This document shows positions 17,000-25,257 of a stretch of 64,000 bases of DNA, one piece after another. The notes below the pieces were generated by a model. It did not search any database, was not told where the DNA came from, and saw only the letters and a list, made by a program, of their open reading frames with translations. Each line of letters starts with the position of its first letter. Within the stretch, counting starts at the first letter, position 1. This DNA is from Anaerohalosphaeraceae bacterium (lineage in GTDB: Bacteria; Planctomycetota; Phycisphaerae; Sedimentisphaerales; Anaerohalosphaeraceae). A program made the translations under genes and the position numbers. The stretch is taken from NCBI GenBank assembly GCA_035378985.1, contig DAOSUR010000009.1:62001-126000 (forward strand), in the 5' to 3' direction.

Positions 17000-19402
17000 T
17001 TAAAATTCGCCGCCTCCCCTGCCCCCGCCGCCTCCAGGCCCCGCCGGAACCGCACCCGGGTAAAAACCGCCACCCATTCCGCCGCCGGCGGTCAGCTCCG
17101 GCAGAGCCGGAGCATCTTTCCATACAAATTTTGCCTGAATTCGAAACCAATGATCCCGAATAATATATTGAGGTTCCCCAAACGGCGTTTGTTTCACACG
17201 CCCCAAATCCCGGTCTGTATACGACGGATTATTCTTAATATCTTCCTGAGTAATAATATCGAGGGTCCTGCTGATTTCCTCCTCGGTCATCGGGTCAACC
17301 AAAACTGTTTCCTTTGTGATACGAGTAGGAACTGCCCCTGTCATCCCTCCGGCGACCGGACCGCCCGGCATCGCCGTCATTCCCGCGGCTGCACCGCCCG
17401 CCTGGCTCGACGGAACCCTTTCCACTTCCCGGAGAATTCCGATTCCCGCCGGCATCTGCATATCCGCCGGGTCCACGGGACCGGATTCATCTTTGAAATG
17501 CCGGATATCCCCTTTGCCGAAAAGCTCAAACGGCGTGTCAGGAAACAGGGTCTTGAGGTTCTCAAAACGGGTAACAACTCCCCAGCGTGTTTGGTCGGTC
17601 CCGACACCGGGCGGGTCCAGAAGCTGGGCAATTTCCTTGTAGGGACTGTATCCCTCAATCAGAACCACAAAACCCGCCTGGGTCGCGGACTGAACTCCTG
17701 CGGTCCCCATTTCCCCGCCGGGCATTCCCGGCATCATCTCCGGAGGCATCCCGCCGGGCTGCATAACCGGCCCTCCCATAAAACCGCCGACTTCCCCGCC
17801 GAAGCCGGCACCGGGACCATAGCCGGTCATCGAGCGGCGACTTCCCTGCGGCAGGGCCGCCGCAGCCAAATCCGGAGCAAACTGAACTTCCAGCCGCGTC
17901 ACAAACATCACTTTCCTGTCCCCGCGAGGAATGGAGCGGATGGTTTTAAGATCTCCATTCACAAAAGCATCGTACAGCTCAGCAATTGCCGGGGTATTTT
18001 CTTTGTTCGGAAAACATTTCAAAAGCGTTTCATTCAAAAGAGGAACAATCTGCCGATACTTGAACAAATCCATCTCTTTCTGAACCTGCTGTTCAAACAT
18101 CGGTTTTTGGCTTTCAAAGTCTGAAACGGCTGAATTAATGCTCTGGGCCTGCTGCATTACGGCCTGAACCGTCCGAAGCCCGCTGTTTTCCCGGCTGTAC
18201 TGCTGAAGCAGCCGGAAAGTCCACAGCAGACAAATCAGACTAACAGCCAAAAAGACCGATGCGGCGGCTGTAAATACTTTGGCCTTGCGGGTCCAGGCCA
18301 TCGCCCGGGCAATCCGTTTGGGCAGAAGATTGGTTTCAATCTTTGATTCCCCCAACAGCTGAACTCCCAAACCGTAGACTACCCCGAACTCAGAAAGATT
18401 TTCATGAAACTTGGCTGCAGAAACGTCCGGCGAGAGCACAAGCCGCTCGAACGAATCCGGCTTAATCACCGGCAGCCCCAGACTTTGCTGCAGATATTTG
18501 GTCAGCCCCTGCAGCTTAAAACCGCCTCCCAGGGCCAGGATTCGTGAGAATCCTTTATCTCGACCGGCTCCGCTGGAGGCATAAAAGCCCAGACTTCGCT
18601 GGATTTCTCCTCCCAAATCCGTATAAACGGGCTTCATCGCCGTAAAAATCTGCCGCATATATTTGCTCATCGGAGCGGTCCGCTTAAGCTTCTCGGCTCT
18701 GGCAAACTTCAGCTTAAAGGCATCCGCAATCGCCTCTGTAAACGTGTTTCCGCCGATTCGAATGCTCCTCTGCCAGACGGAATCCCGTGTTGCGATAACC
18801 AGCGTTGTATTTTCGGCTCCCATATCCAAAAGAATTGTGGCTTTTCCTGAGGATGCACTGATTTCTTTGATGTCATAAAGGGCATAGTTGTACAAAGCAA
18901 TGGGACTGATTTGCACACAGCTGACCCGGAGGTTCTCCCGGCTGAAAAAGTCCAGCATTTCCGCAATGACTTCATTTTTTATGGCAAATATACCCACTTC
19001 TGTATCAGGACTGTCCGGATTTTTCAGCAGCTGCCAATCCCATTCCACTTCATTGATATCAAATGGAATCTGCTGAACGGCCTCGAGAGGAACAATCTTG
19101 GGGATTCGTTTGGGATCCACCGGCGGCATTTTCACCAGACGGGCAAAACTGTTTTGCCCCGCGATAGCAATAGCCACCTCTTCTTTGCCAACCTCATTTT
19201 GCTTTAGAAAGTTCCGAAGAGTCTGGCGAATAGTTTCTCGCTTTTCCTCTGGAGTAATATCCGCCGTCGAAAGGATTTTATCATGTTCAAGATAATCAAA
19301 CCCCACAACCTCCAGCCCCTCTGCACCCTGACGGAGCCGCAGGGCCTTCAGCGAACAGGTTCCAATATCAATCCCCCAGACCGCATGCGACGCTTTGGCC
19401 AT
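17000..19402 (-). CDS. PilM-PilN fusion-type protein of a pilus/type II secretion-like system
   Basis: 800 residues. Residues 1 to ~350 are an actin-like PilM ATPase: VWGIDIGTCSLKALRLR is phosphate loop 1, ILLDMGAENTTLVIA phosphate loop 2 and ILALGGGFKLQGLTKYL the adenosine motif. A membrane segment follows at ~375-400 (VFTAAASVFLAVSLICLLWTF), then coiled coil and a C-terminal domain, as if PilN were fused to PilM. Gly/Met-rich linkers occur (GYGPGAGFGGEVGG..., PEMMPGMPGGEMG) and the chain ends in a Gly-rich tail. Actin-like PilM normally sits in the cytoplasm bound to PilN's tail; here both would be in one chain. It is the first gene of the three-gene operon, with AAAGGA near the ATG. Confidence 0.8.
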   Translation of the reverse strand: MAKASHAVWGIDIGTCSLKALRLRQGAEGLEVVGFDYLEHDKILSTADITPEEKRETIRQTLRNFLKQNEVGKEEVAIAIAGQNSFARLVKMPPVDPKRIPKIVPLEAVQQIPFDINEVEWDWQLLKNPDSPDTEVGIFAIKNEVIAEMLDFFSRENLRVSCVQISPIALYNYALYDIKEISASSGKATILLDMGAENTTLVIATRDSVWQRSIRIGGNTFTEAIADAFKLKFARAEKLKRTAPMSKYMRQIFTAMKPVYTDLGGEIQRSLGFYASSGAGRDKGFSRILALGGGFKLQGLTKYLQQSLGLPVIKPDSFERLVLSPDVSAAKFHENLSEFGVVYGLGVQLLGESKIETNLLPKRIARAMAWTRKAKVFTAAASVFLAVSLICLLWTFRLLQQYSRENSGLRTVQAVMQQAQSINSAVSDFESQKPMFEQQVQKEMDLFKYRQIVPLLNETLLKCFPNKENTPAIAELYDAFVNGDLKTIRSIPRGDRKVMFVTRLEVQFAPDLAAAALPQGSRRSMTGYGPGAGFGGEVGGFMGGPVMQPGGMPPEMMPGMPGGEMGTAGVQSATQAGFVVLIEGYSPYKEIAQLLDPPGVGTDQTRWGVVTRFENLKTLFPDTPFELFGKGDIRHFKDESGPVDPADMQMPAGIGILREVERVPSSQAGGAAAGMTAMPGGPVAGGMTGAVPTRITKETVLVDPMTEEEISRTLDIITQEDIKNNPSYTDRDLGRVKQTPFGEPQYIIRDHWFRIQAKFVWKDAPALPELTAGGGMGGGFYPGAVPAGPGGGGGRGGGEF

Positions 19403-19454
19403 GATGTTCCTTTCTTCTATCTATTTCGCATCCGAGAGAGGCCCGCAAAAAAAC

Positions 19455-19484
19455 TTGCATCCGCCCCGCTCCTCATTCTATAGT
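19455..19484 (+). promoter_or_regulatory. Predicted near-leaderless promoter of mtaB
   Basis: TTGCAT (19455-19460), 18-base spacer, TATAGT (19479-19484); nine bases to the ATG at 19494, so a leader of about three bases. It lies in the 91-base divergent gap to the PilM-like gene. Confidence 0.5.
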
Positions 19485-19493
19485 AAGCCGTCT

Positions 19494-20831
19494 ATGAAAC
19501 GCTTTATCATCCATACGCTCGGCTGCAAAGTCAATCAATATGAAAGCTGCCAGATTGAACAATGGCTGCGCTCTCACGGCTTCTGCCCCGCCCCCTCCGG
19601 TTCTCCGGCCGACCTGGTTGTCGTCAACACCTGCTGCATCACCCAAACCGCCGCTTCGAAAAGCCGTCAGGCCGTCCGCAAACTCCACAAGCAGAACCCC
19701 TCCGCCTTTCTGATTCTTACCGGCTGCCTGTCCGCCGCTCCCGCAGAGGAAACCGCCGACCTGCCGAAAACCGCCGTCTGGGTCGCCGATAAACATCAGC
19801 TGCTGGATATCCTGCGTTCTTTGTCAGACTCATCTGAAGACAGAGTATCCAACGGAATCAGTAAAACACCATTTTCCTATAAAATCAAGCACAAAAACGA
19901 CCTGTGTTTCCAAGAATTTGATTCCTGCGACCCGTTCGGCCCCTTGCAGAGCTTTTCCGGACAAACCCGTGCCTTCCTGAAAATTCAGGACGGCTGTGAT
20001 GTCTGGTGCACCTACTGTATTGTTCCAAAAATACGCAGCCGAATCTGGAGCAAGCCCTTCGATGTGATTCTCGAAGAGGCCCAAGCTCTCACAGCCGCCG
20101 GTCATAAGGAAATTGTCCTCACAGGCATTTTTCTGGGGGCTTGGGGACGTTCCACAGCCCGCCGAAAAGACTGGGATATTTCACAACCGAATCCTTTGCC
20201 TTCTCTCCTCAAGCAGCTTTTGGCTATCCCAAACCTAATTCGACTTCGTCTCAGCTCATTGGAGCCGGCCGATGTAACGGACGAACTCATTGAAGTCTAT
20301 CAACAATATCCTAATCTTGTCCCCCACTTTCACTTGCCCCTGCAATCCGGTTCAGATGCCATCCTGAAACGAATGGCCCGCCAATACACATCGGAGGAAT
20401 ATCTGCGTATCTGCCGAAAACTTCAGGAGCGGTTAGATCGACCGGCTATCACAACAGATATCATTGTGGGCTTTCCCGGTGAAACCGAAGAGGATTTTGA
20501 AAAAACCGTTGAGATTTGCCGTCAGGTCAGATTTGCCAAAATTCATATTTTCCCGTTCAGCCCCAGACGGGGTACAGCAGCCGCTCGAATGAAACCGCCT
20601 GTTCCAGCAGGAATCATCCGCCGGCGGGCGGAAAAACTTCAGGAATTGGACAAAGAACTTCAGGAAACGTTTCGACGTCAGTTCCTCGGCCAGACCGTTC
20701 GCGTGATTCTCGAACAGACAAATCCTCCCGCGGGCCGCTGCGACCGTTATTTTATGGTAGATTGCTCCGCCGCCAAGGCAAATTCTCCCCTTGCCGCCGG
20801 GCAAGTTGTTTACGTCACTTTAACAGATTGA
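19494..20831 (+). CDS. mtaB: tRNA threonylcarbamoyladenosine methylthiotransferase MtaB (radical SAM)
   Basis: 445 residues. Adds a methylthio group to t6A at position 37 of ANN-decoding tRNAs. The N-terminal UPF0004 domain has HTLGCKVNQYES and the Cys residues of the auxiliary cluster (VVNTCCIT, LTGCLSA). The radical SAM domain has the C-x3-C-x2-C motif in DGCDVWCTYCIVP. PLQSGSDAILKRMAR and DIIVGFPGETEEDF follow, and a C-terminal TRAM domain ends the chain. The N-terminus KVNQYE points to MtaB rather than MiaB. Start at 19494 rather than the ATG at 19395 because the promoter ends just before it. Confidence 0.9.
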   Translation: MKRFIIHTLGCKVNQYESCQIEQWLRSHGFCPAPSGSPADLVVVNTCCITQTAASKSRQAVRKLHKQNPSAFLILTGCLSAAPAEETADLPKTAVWVADKHQLLDILRSLSDSSEDRVSNGISKTPFSYKIKHKNDLCFQEFDSCDPFGPLQSFSGQTRAFLKIQDGCDVWCTYCIVPKIRSRIWSKPFDVILEEAQALTAAGHKEIVLTGIFLGAWGRSTARRKDWDISQPNPLPSLLKQLLAIPNLIRLRLSSLEPADVTDELIEVYQQYPNLVPHFHLPLQSGSDAILKRMARQYTSEEYLRICRKLQERLDRPAITTDIIVGFPGETEEDFEKTVEICRQVRFAKIHIFPFSPRRGTAAARMKPPVPAGIIRRRAEKLQELDKELQETFRRQFLGQTVRVILEQTNPPAGRCDRYFMVDCSAAKANSPLAAGQVVYVTLTD

Positions 20832-20996
20832 CTTTTTGCTCCTGCTGACTTCAAAAAAATGAACTCATTCATTGTTTCTTATCAACCGGTCTTATACTGA
20901 TTATCTTCTTTTTTTATCTTGTATCTTTTTTCAGTTTCGTTTACCTTATCCGCTCAAACCAGAATGTTCACCCTTTTCTGCATGGAGACAAAGAAA

Positions 20997-23900
20997 ATGC
21001 CGAAGCGCAAGGATATTAAAAAGGTAATGATTATCGGTTCAGGCCCTATCATCATCGGTCAGGCCTGTGAGTTTGACTATTCGGGAACTCAGGCCTGCAA
21101 GGCCCTGCGCAAACTCGGCTTCCAGATCGTTCTGGTCAATTCCAACCCCGCTACCATTATGACCGACCCCGGGATGGCAGATGTCACCTACATTGAACCC
21201 CTAAACCTGGAAACAATGACAAAAATTATCCAGAAGGAACGGCCGGACGCTCTTCTGCCCAACCTGGGCGGTCAAAGCGGATTGAATCTTTCTTCCGAAC
21301 TGGCCCGAAGCGGTGTTCTCGACAAATACGGTGTCAAAGTCATCGGTGTCCAGGTTGATGCCATCAAACGCGGCGAAGACCGAATCGAATTCAAAAACAC
21401 AATGCAGCGGCTCGGAATTGACATGCCCCGCAGCAAACCGGCTTATTCCGTGCAGGAAGCCGAAGACATCGCCAAAGAGCTGGGCTTTCCGCTGGTCATC
21501 CGCCCCGCTTATACCATGGGCGGCACCGGCGGCGGCCTGGTTTATAACATCGATGAACTCCGCACCATTGCTGCACGCGGCCTGGATGCCAGTCTGGTTC
21601 ACCAAATCCTCGTGGAAGAATCCGTGCAGGGCTGGGAAGAACTCGAGCTGGAAATCGTCCGGGACAGCAAGGGGCAGAAAATCACTGTCTGTTTTATTGA
21701 AAACGTGGACCCCATGGGCGTGCATACGGGCGATTCCTTCTGTACCGCCCCGATGCTCACCATCGACAAAGCTCTTCAGCAGAAGCTTCAGAAATACTCC
21801 TACGACATCGTGGATGCCATCGGCGTCATTGGCGGAACCAACATTCAGTTTGCACACGACCCCAAAACCGGCCGGGTCGTCATTATCGAAATCAACCCGC
21901 GTACCTCCCGGTCTTCGGCTCTGGCTTCTAAAGCAACCGGCTTTCCCATTGCTCTGGTCTCCGCCATGCTCGCCGGCGGCCTGACCCTCGACGAAATTCC
22001 CTACTGGAGAGACGGAACGCTCGAAAAATACACCCCCTCCGGCGACTATGTCGTAGTCAAATTCGCCCGGTGGGCCTTTGAAAAATTCAAAGGCATCGAA
22101 GACAAACTCGGCACCCAGATGCGGGCTGTCGGCGAAGTGATGAGCATCGGAAAGACCTACAAAGAGGCCTTCCAGAAAGCCATCCGTTCGCTCGAAAGCG
22201 GTCGATACGGGCTGGGCTTTGCCAAAAATTTCAATTCTCTTTCGCTGGAAGAGCTGATGCTACGGCTCAATCATCCTTCCAGCGAGCGGCAGTTCCTGAT
22301 GTACGAAGCCCTTCGCAAAGGCGCCTCCGTCAAAGCCCTCGTCGAAAAAACCGCCATCAAAGAATGGTTCATTCAGCAGATGGCCGAGCTGGTTCAGCTG
22401 GAGGAAAAAATCCTCAAGTACAAAGGCAAACCGCTGCCCGATGACCTCCTGCGGCAGGCCAAGAAAGACGGTTTTGCCGACCGCTATCTGGCCAAACTGC
22501 TGGGCGTCAAAGAAGAGCAGATTCGGGAACATCGGACCCGATTGGGTATTGTCGAAGGATGGGAACCCATTCCCGTCAGCGGTGTGGAAAATGCCGCCTA
22601 TTACTACTCCACATACAACGCTCCGAACAAGGTCAGCTCCTCGTCCAATCCCAAAAAAGTGATGGTGCTCGGCGGCGGACCCAACCGCATCGGCCAGGGC
22701 ATCGAATTCGACTACTGCTGCGTCCACGCCGCCTTTGCCCTGCGGGATGAAGGGTTCGAAACCATCATGGTCAACTGCAACCCGGAAACCGTCTCCACCG
22801 ACTACGACACCTCCAACAAGCTCTATTTTGAACCGCTGACCGTGGAAGACGTCCTGAGCATCTACGAAAAGGAAAAGCCGATGGGTGTTATCGTCCAGTT
22901 CGGCGGACAAACCCCGCTGAACATCGCCCGCCAGCTCGAAGAAGCCGGCGTCCGCATCCTCGGCACCTCCACTGACAGCATCGACCTGGCCGAAGACCGC
23001 GACCGCTTCCGCGCCAGAATGGAAAAACTCGGAATTCCGATGCCGAAAGCCGGAATGGCATCAAGCATCGAAGAAGCCCTGCGGGTTGCAAAGGAAATCG
23101 GCTATCCCCTGATGCTCCGGCCGTCCTATGTCCTCGGCGGACGCGGAATGGAAGTCATTCACGATGAAACAATGCTCCGCGAATATATGGCCGCCGCCGT
23201 GGATGTTACACCGGAACGTCCGATTTTAATCGACAAATTCCTCGTGAATGCCGTCGAAGCCGAAGCGGACGCCATTGCCGACGGCACTGAGGTTTTCATC
23301 CCCGCAGTAATGGAACATATCGAACAGGCAGGCATTCACTCCGGCGACTCCGCCTGCGTGATTCCGCCGGTCTCTATTCCCCAAAAACACATTGACACCA
23401 TCTGTGAATACACCCGCAAAATCGCCGCCGAACTTCGCGTCGTCGGCCTGATGAATATGCAGTACGCCATCGCCGATGATGTAGTTTATGTGCTGGAGGC
23501 CAACCCGCGGGCATCACGCACCGTACCCCTGGTCTCCAAAGTCTGCGGTTTGTCGATGGCCCGTATTGCCACGCAGATTATGCTGGGCAAAAAGCTCCGG
23601 GATATGAATCTCAAACACCGCAAAATTCCTCACTTCGGCGTCAAAGAATCCGTCTTCCCGTTCAATATGTTCCCCGAAGTGGACCCGATTCTCGGTCCGG
23701 AGATGCGCTCCACCGGCGAAGTGCTCGGCATGGCCGATTCCTTCGGAATGGCCTTCTTCAAAGCGCAGGAGGCCACCCAGCAGTCCCTGCCGCTGGAAGG
23801 AACGGTTTTGATTACCGTCAACGATTCTGACAAAGAAGCCATTGTGCCGGTTGCCAAAGAGTTTGCCGACATCGGGTTTCGGCTGGTCGCCACCGAAGGA

Positions 23901-24200
23901 ACCTGTGACTACCTTCGCAAAAAAGGCGTCAAGGTCGAACGGATTTTCAAACTGTACGAAGGCCGTCCGAACATCCTTGATGCAATCAAGAATAAAGAAA
24001 TTCAGCTGGTCATTAACACCCCCATCGGCAAACGAAGCGCCACCGATGACTCCTACATCCGCAAGGCCGCTATCCAGTACAAAATCCCGTACATCACCAC
24101 GGTTGCAGCGGCGGCCGCCAGCGTCAAAGGCATCGCCGCCAGAAAGGCACGCGAATCGACGGTCCGTTCTCTCCAATCCTATCATGCAGGGATCCAATAA
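20997..24200 (+). CDS. carB: Carbamoyl-phosphate synthase large subunit
   Basis: 1067 residues, normal length. Makes carbamoyl phosphate from ammonia, bicarbonate and two ATP for arginine and pyrimidine synthesis. Two homologous ATP-grasp halves are visible (KVMIIGSGPIIIGQACEFDYSG near the start; KKVMVLGGGPNRIGQGIEFDYCC about residue 560), followed by the MGS-like allosteric domain (residues ~940 onward, TVNDSDKEAIVPVAKEFADIGFRLVATEGT). Start at MPKRKD with GGAG nine bases upstream. A TATACT -10-like box lies at 20893-20898. carA is not in the window. The stop is followed directly by the next ATG. Confidence 0.96.
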   Translation: MPKRKDIKKVMIIGSGPIIIGQACEFDYSGTQACKALRKLGFQIVLVNSNPATIMTDPGMADVTYIEPLNLETMTKIIQKERPDALLPNLGGQSGLNLSSELARSGVLDKYGVKVIGVQVDAIKRGEDRIEFKNTMQRLGIDMPRSKPAYSVQEAEDIAKELGFPLVIRPAYTMGGTGGGLVYNIDELRTIAARGLDASLVHQILVEESVQGWEELELEIVRDSKGQKITVCFIENVDPMGVHTGDSFCTAPMLTIDKALQQKLQKYSYDIVDAIGVIGGTNIQFAHDPKTGRVVIIEINPRTSRSSALASKATGFPIALVSAMLAGGLTLDEIPYWRDGTLEKYTPSGDYVVVKFARWAFEKFKGIEDKLGTQMRAVGEVMSIGKTYKEAFQKAIRSLESGRYGLGFAKNFNSLSLEELMLRLNHPSSERQFLMYEALRKGASVKALVEKTAIKEWFIQQMAELVQLEEKILKYKGKPLPDDLLRQAKKDGFADRYLAKLLGVKEEQIREHRTRLGIVEGWEPIPVSGVENAAYYYSTYNAPNKVSSSSNPKKVMVLGGGPNRIGQGIEFDYCCVHAAFALRDEGFETIMVNCNPETVSTDYDTSNKLYFEPLTVEDVLSIYEKEKPMGVIVQFGGQTPLNIARQLEEAGVRILGTSTDSIDLAEDRDRFRARMEKLGIPMPKAGMASSIEEALRVAKEIGYPLMLRPSYVLGGRGMEVIHDETMLREYMAAAVDVTPERPILIDKFLVNAVEAEADAIADGTEVFIPAVMEHIEQAGIHSGDSACVIPPVSIPQKHIDTICEYTRKIAAELRVVGLMNMQYAIADDVVYVLEANPRASRTVPLVSKVCGLSMARIATQIMLGKKLRDMNLKHRKIPHFGVKESVFPFNMFPEVDPILGPEMRSTGEVLGMADSFGMAFFKAQEATQQSLPLEGTVLITVNDSDKEAIVPVAKEFADIGFRLVATEGTCDYLRKKGVKVERIFKLYEGRPNILDAIKNKEIQLVINTPIGKRSATDDSYIRKAAIQYKIPYITTVAAAAASVKGIAARKARESTVRSLQSYHAGIQ

Positions 24201-24977
24201 ATGCACCCGCTCCACCAAAAACGGGCCTTTATCTGCGACATGGACGGGGTTTTGTATCACGGAAGCCGCCTGCTGGCCGGCGCCAAAGAGTTCGTCCACT
24301 GGCTCAAACAGCAGGGCAAACAATACCTCTTCCTGACCAACTCTTCCTCGCGAACGCCGGAGGAATTAAGCCGAAAACTGGCGGGAATGGGCATCGACGT
24401 TTCGCCGGAACACTTCATGACCAGCGGAATCGCCACAGCTTCGTTTCTGGCCTCCCAGAAACCCGGCGGCAGCGCGTATGTGATCGGCGACAACGGCCTC
24501 CGTCAGCCCCTGCTCGAACAGGGCTTTCGCCTGACGGAAGAGAATCCGGATTACGTCGTCGTTGGAGAAACCGTCACCTACAACTACGCCCAGATAGAAA
24601 AAGCCGTCAATCTCGTCCTCGGCGGCGCCAAACTGATCGGCACAAACCCGGACATCAGCGGCCCCGTCGAAGCCGGCATCGCTCCGGCCTGTCGGGCCCT
24701 GACGGCTCCCATCGAAATCGCCTCCGGCCGACAGGCCTACTTCATCGGAAAACCCAACCCCCTGATTATGCGGCACTCGCTCAAACGGCTTGCCTGCAAG
24801 CGGGAGGAAACCGTCATCATCGGCGACCGAATGGATACCGACATCATTGCCGGCATCGAATCCGAAATCGATACCGTCCTGGTTCTCAGCGGCATCACAC
24901 GGGAAAAGGATATCGCAAAATTTCCCTATCGGCCCGATTATATCCTCAGCGGCGTGGGGGATATTCCCCTGTTGTAA
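24201..24977 (+). CDS. HAD-IIA hydrolase, NagD-like
   Basis: 258 residues. HAD motifs: nucleophile DMDGVLYHG near residue 13, LFLTNSSSRTPEEL (motif II), Lys in YFIGKPNPLIMR, and the acidic IIGDRMDTDIIAG. The NagD-type C2 cap lies between. Members dephosphorylate nucleotides, sugar phosphates or glycerol-type phosphates, so the substrate is open. The ATG starts on the base after the carB stop, so the pair is translationally coupled. A link to pyrimidine nucleotide turnover is possible by context only. Confidence 0.88.
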   Translation: MHPLHQKRAFICDMDGVLYHGSRLLAGAKEFVHWLKQQGKQYLFLTNSSSRTPEELSRKLAGMGIDVSPEHFMTSGIATASFLASQKPGGSAYVIGDNGLRQPLLEQGFRLTEENPDYVVVGETVTYNYAQIEKAVNLVLGGAKLIGTNPDISGPVEAGIAPACRALTAPIEIASGRQAYFIGKPNPLIMRHSLKRLACKREETVIIGDRMDTDIIAGIESEIDTVLVLSGITREKDIAKFPYRPDYILSGVGDIPLL

Positions 24978-25054
24978 ACGTCCCGCACAAACCGGACACC
25001 AAACATCCACTTCCGCCGATTTGTTCATCCAAAAAAATTTTTTTGTTTTTTTTA

Positions 25055-25083
25055 TTGAACCGGACGGCAAAATTCGATATACT
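25055..25083 (+). promoter_or_regulatory. Promoter of the trp operon
   Basis: TTGAAC (25055-25060), ideal 17-base spacer, TATACT (25078-25083). The -10 box ends seven bases before the leader peptide ATG at 25091, so transcription should start at about 25090, one base ahead of the leader ORF. Confidence 0.75.
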
Positions 25084-25090
25084 TGTTTCT

Positions 25091-25144
25091 ATGAATAGTA
25101 TCGCCTTGACACAAAAAGAGTATTGGTGGCGGCCGCAGGCATAG
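25091..25144 (+). CDS. trpL: trp operon leader peptide
   Basis: 17 codons encoding MNSIALTQKEYWWRPQA and TAG. The tandem Trp codons at 25124-25129 sit directly in front of the first attenuator arm, as in Escherichia coli trpL (which has WW near its end). The ORF is too short for a routine ORF search. It has no Shine-Dalgarno site because the transcript is predicted to begin one base before the ATG. The role is to sense charged tRNA-Trp by ribosome stalling. It is 113 bases upstream of trpE. Confidence 0.85.
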   Translation: MNSIALTQKEYWWRPQA

Positions 25145-25220
25145 GCCCGCGGTCGGCAGGAATCGTATTTCCGTTAACAAAAATCTCTCCTCGACCCGGC
25201 CTTATACCGGGTCGTTTTTT
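25130..25220 (+). promoter_or_regulatory. trp attenuator: alternative stems 1:2, 2:3 and 3:4
   Basis: Protector stem 1:2 pairs 25130-25136 with 25149-25155 (7 pairs, one G-U). Antiterminator 2:3 pairs 25144-25147 with 25198-25201 and 25151-25155 with 25192-25196, across a small internal loop. Terminator 3:4 pairs 25192-25199 (CGACCCGG) with 25207-25214 (CCGGGTCG), 7-base loop. Region 1 starts just after the Trp codons, so a ribosome stalled there covers it and frees region 2 to pair with 3, allowing read-through. With charged tRNA the ribosome reaches the stop at 25142 and the terminator forms. Confidence 0.85.
25192..25220 (+). terminator. Intrinsic terminator of the trp attenuator
   Basis: Perfect 8-base GC-rich stem (25192-25199 with 25207-25214), loop CCTTATA, then T6 at 25215-25220. 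A canonical hairpin and T run between trpL and trpE. Confidence 0.9.
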
Positions 25221-25257
25221 ATTCCCGAAACCTGAACAAGATAAGGAACCCGTAAAA

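Noticed and set aside
16984..17010. GCGAATT/AATTCGC inverted repeat at the end of the PilM-like gene as a terminator
   Set aside because: It overlaps the stop codon, lacks a T run and the next gene starts 51 bases on in the same operon.
16736..18124. 462-codon plus-strand ORF opposite the PilO and PilM-like genes
   Set aside because: Arg/Asn/His-rich, spans two real genes and has no start signal.
20832..20996. Riboswitch or attenuator before carB
   Set aside because: The 165-base gap has only a weak TATACT box and T-rich runs; I could find no stem with a T run or a leader ORF with Arg or pyrimidine-linked codons.
25123..25257. Upstream extension of trpE to an earlier start
   Set aside because: The extra 45 codons run through the attenuator hairpins and overlap the leader peptide in another frame; the ATG at 25258 has a ribosome site.
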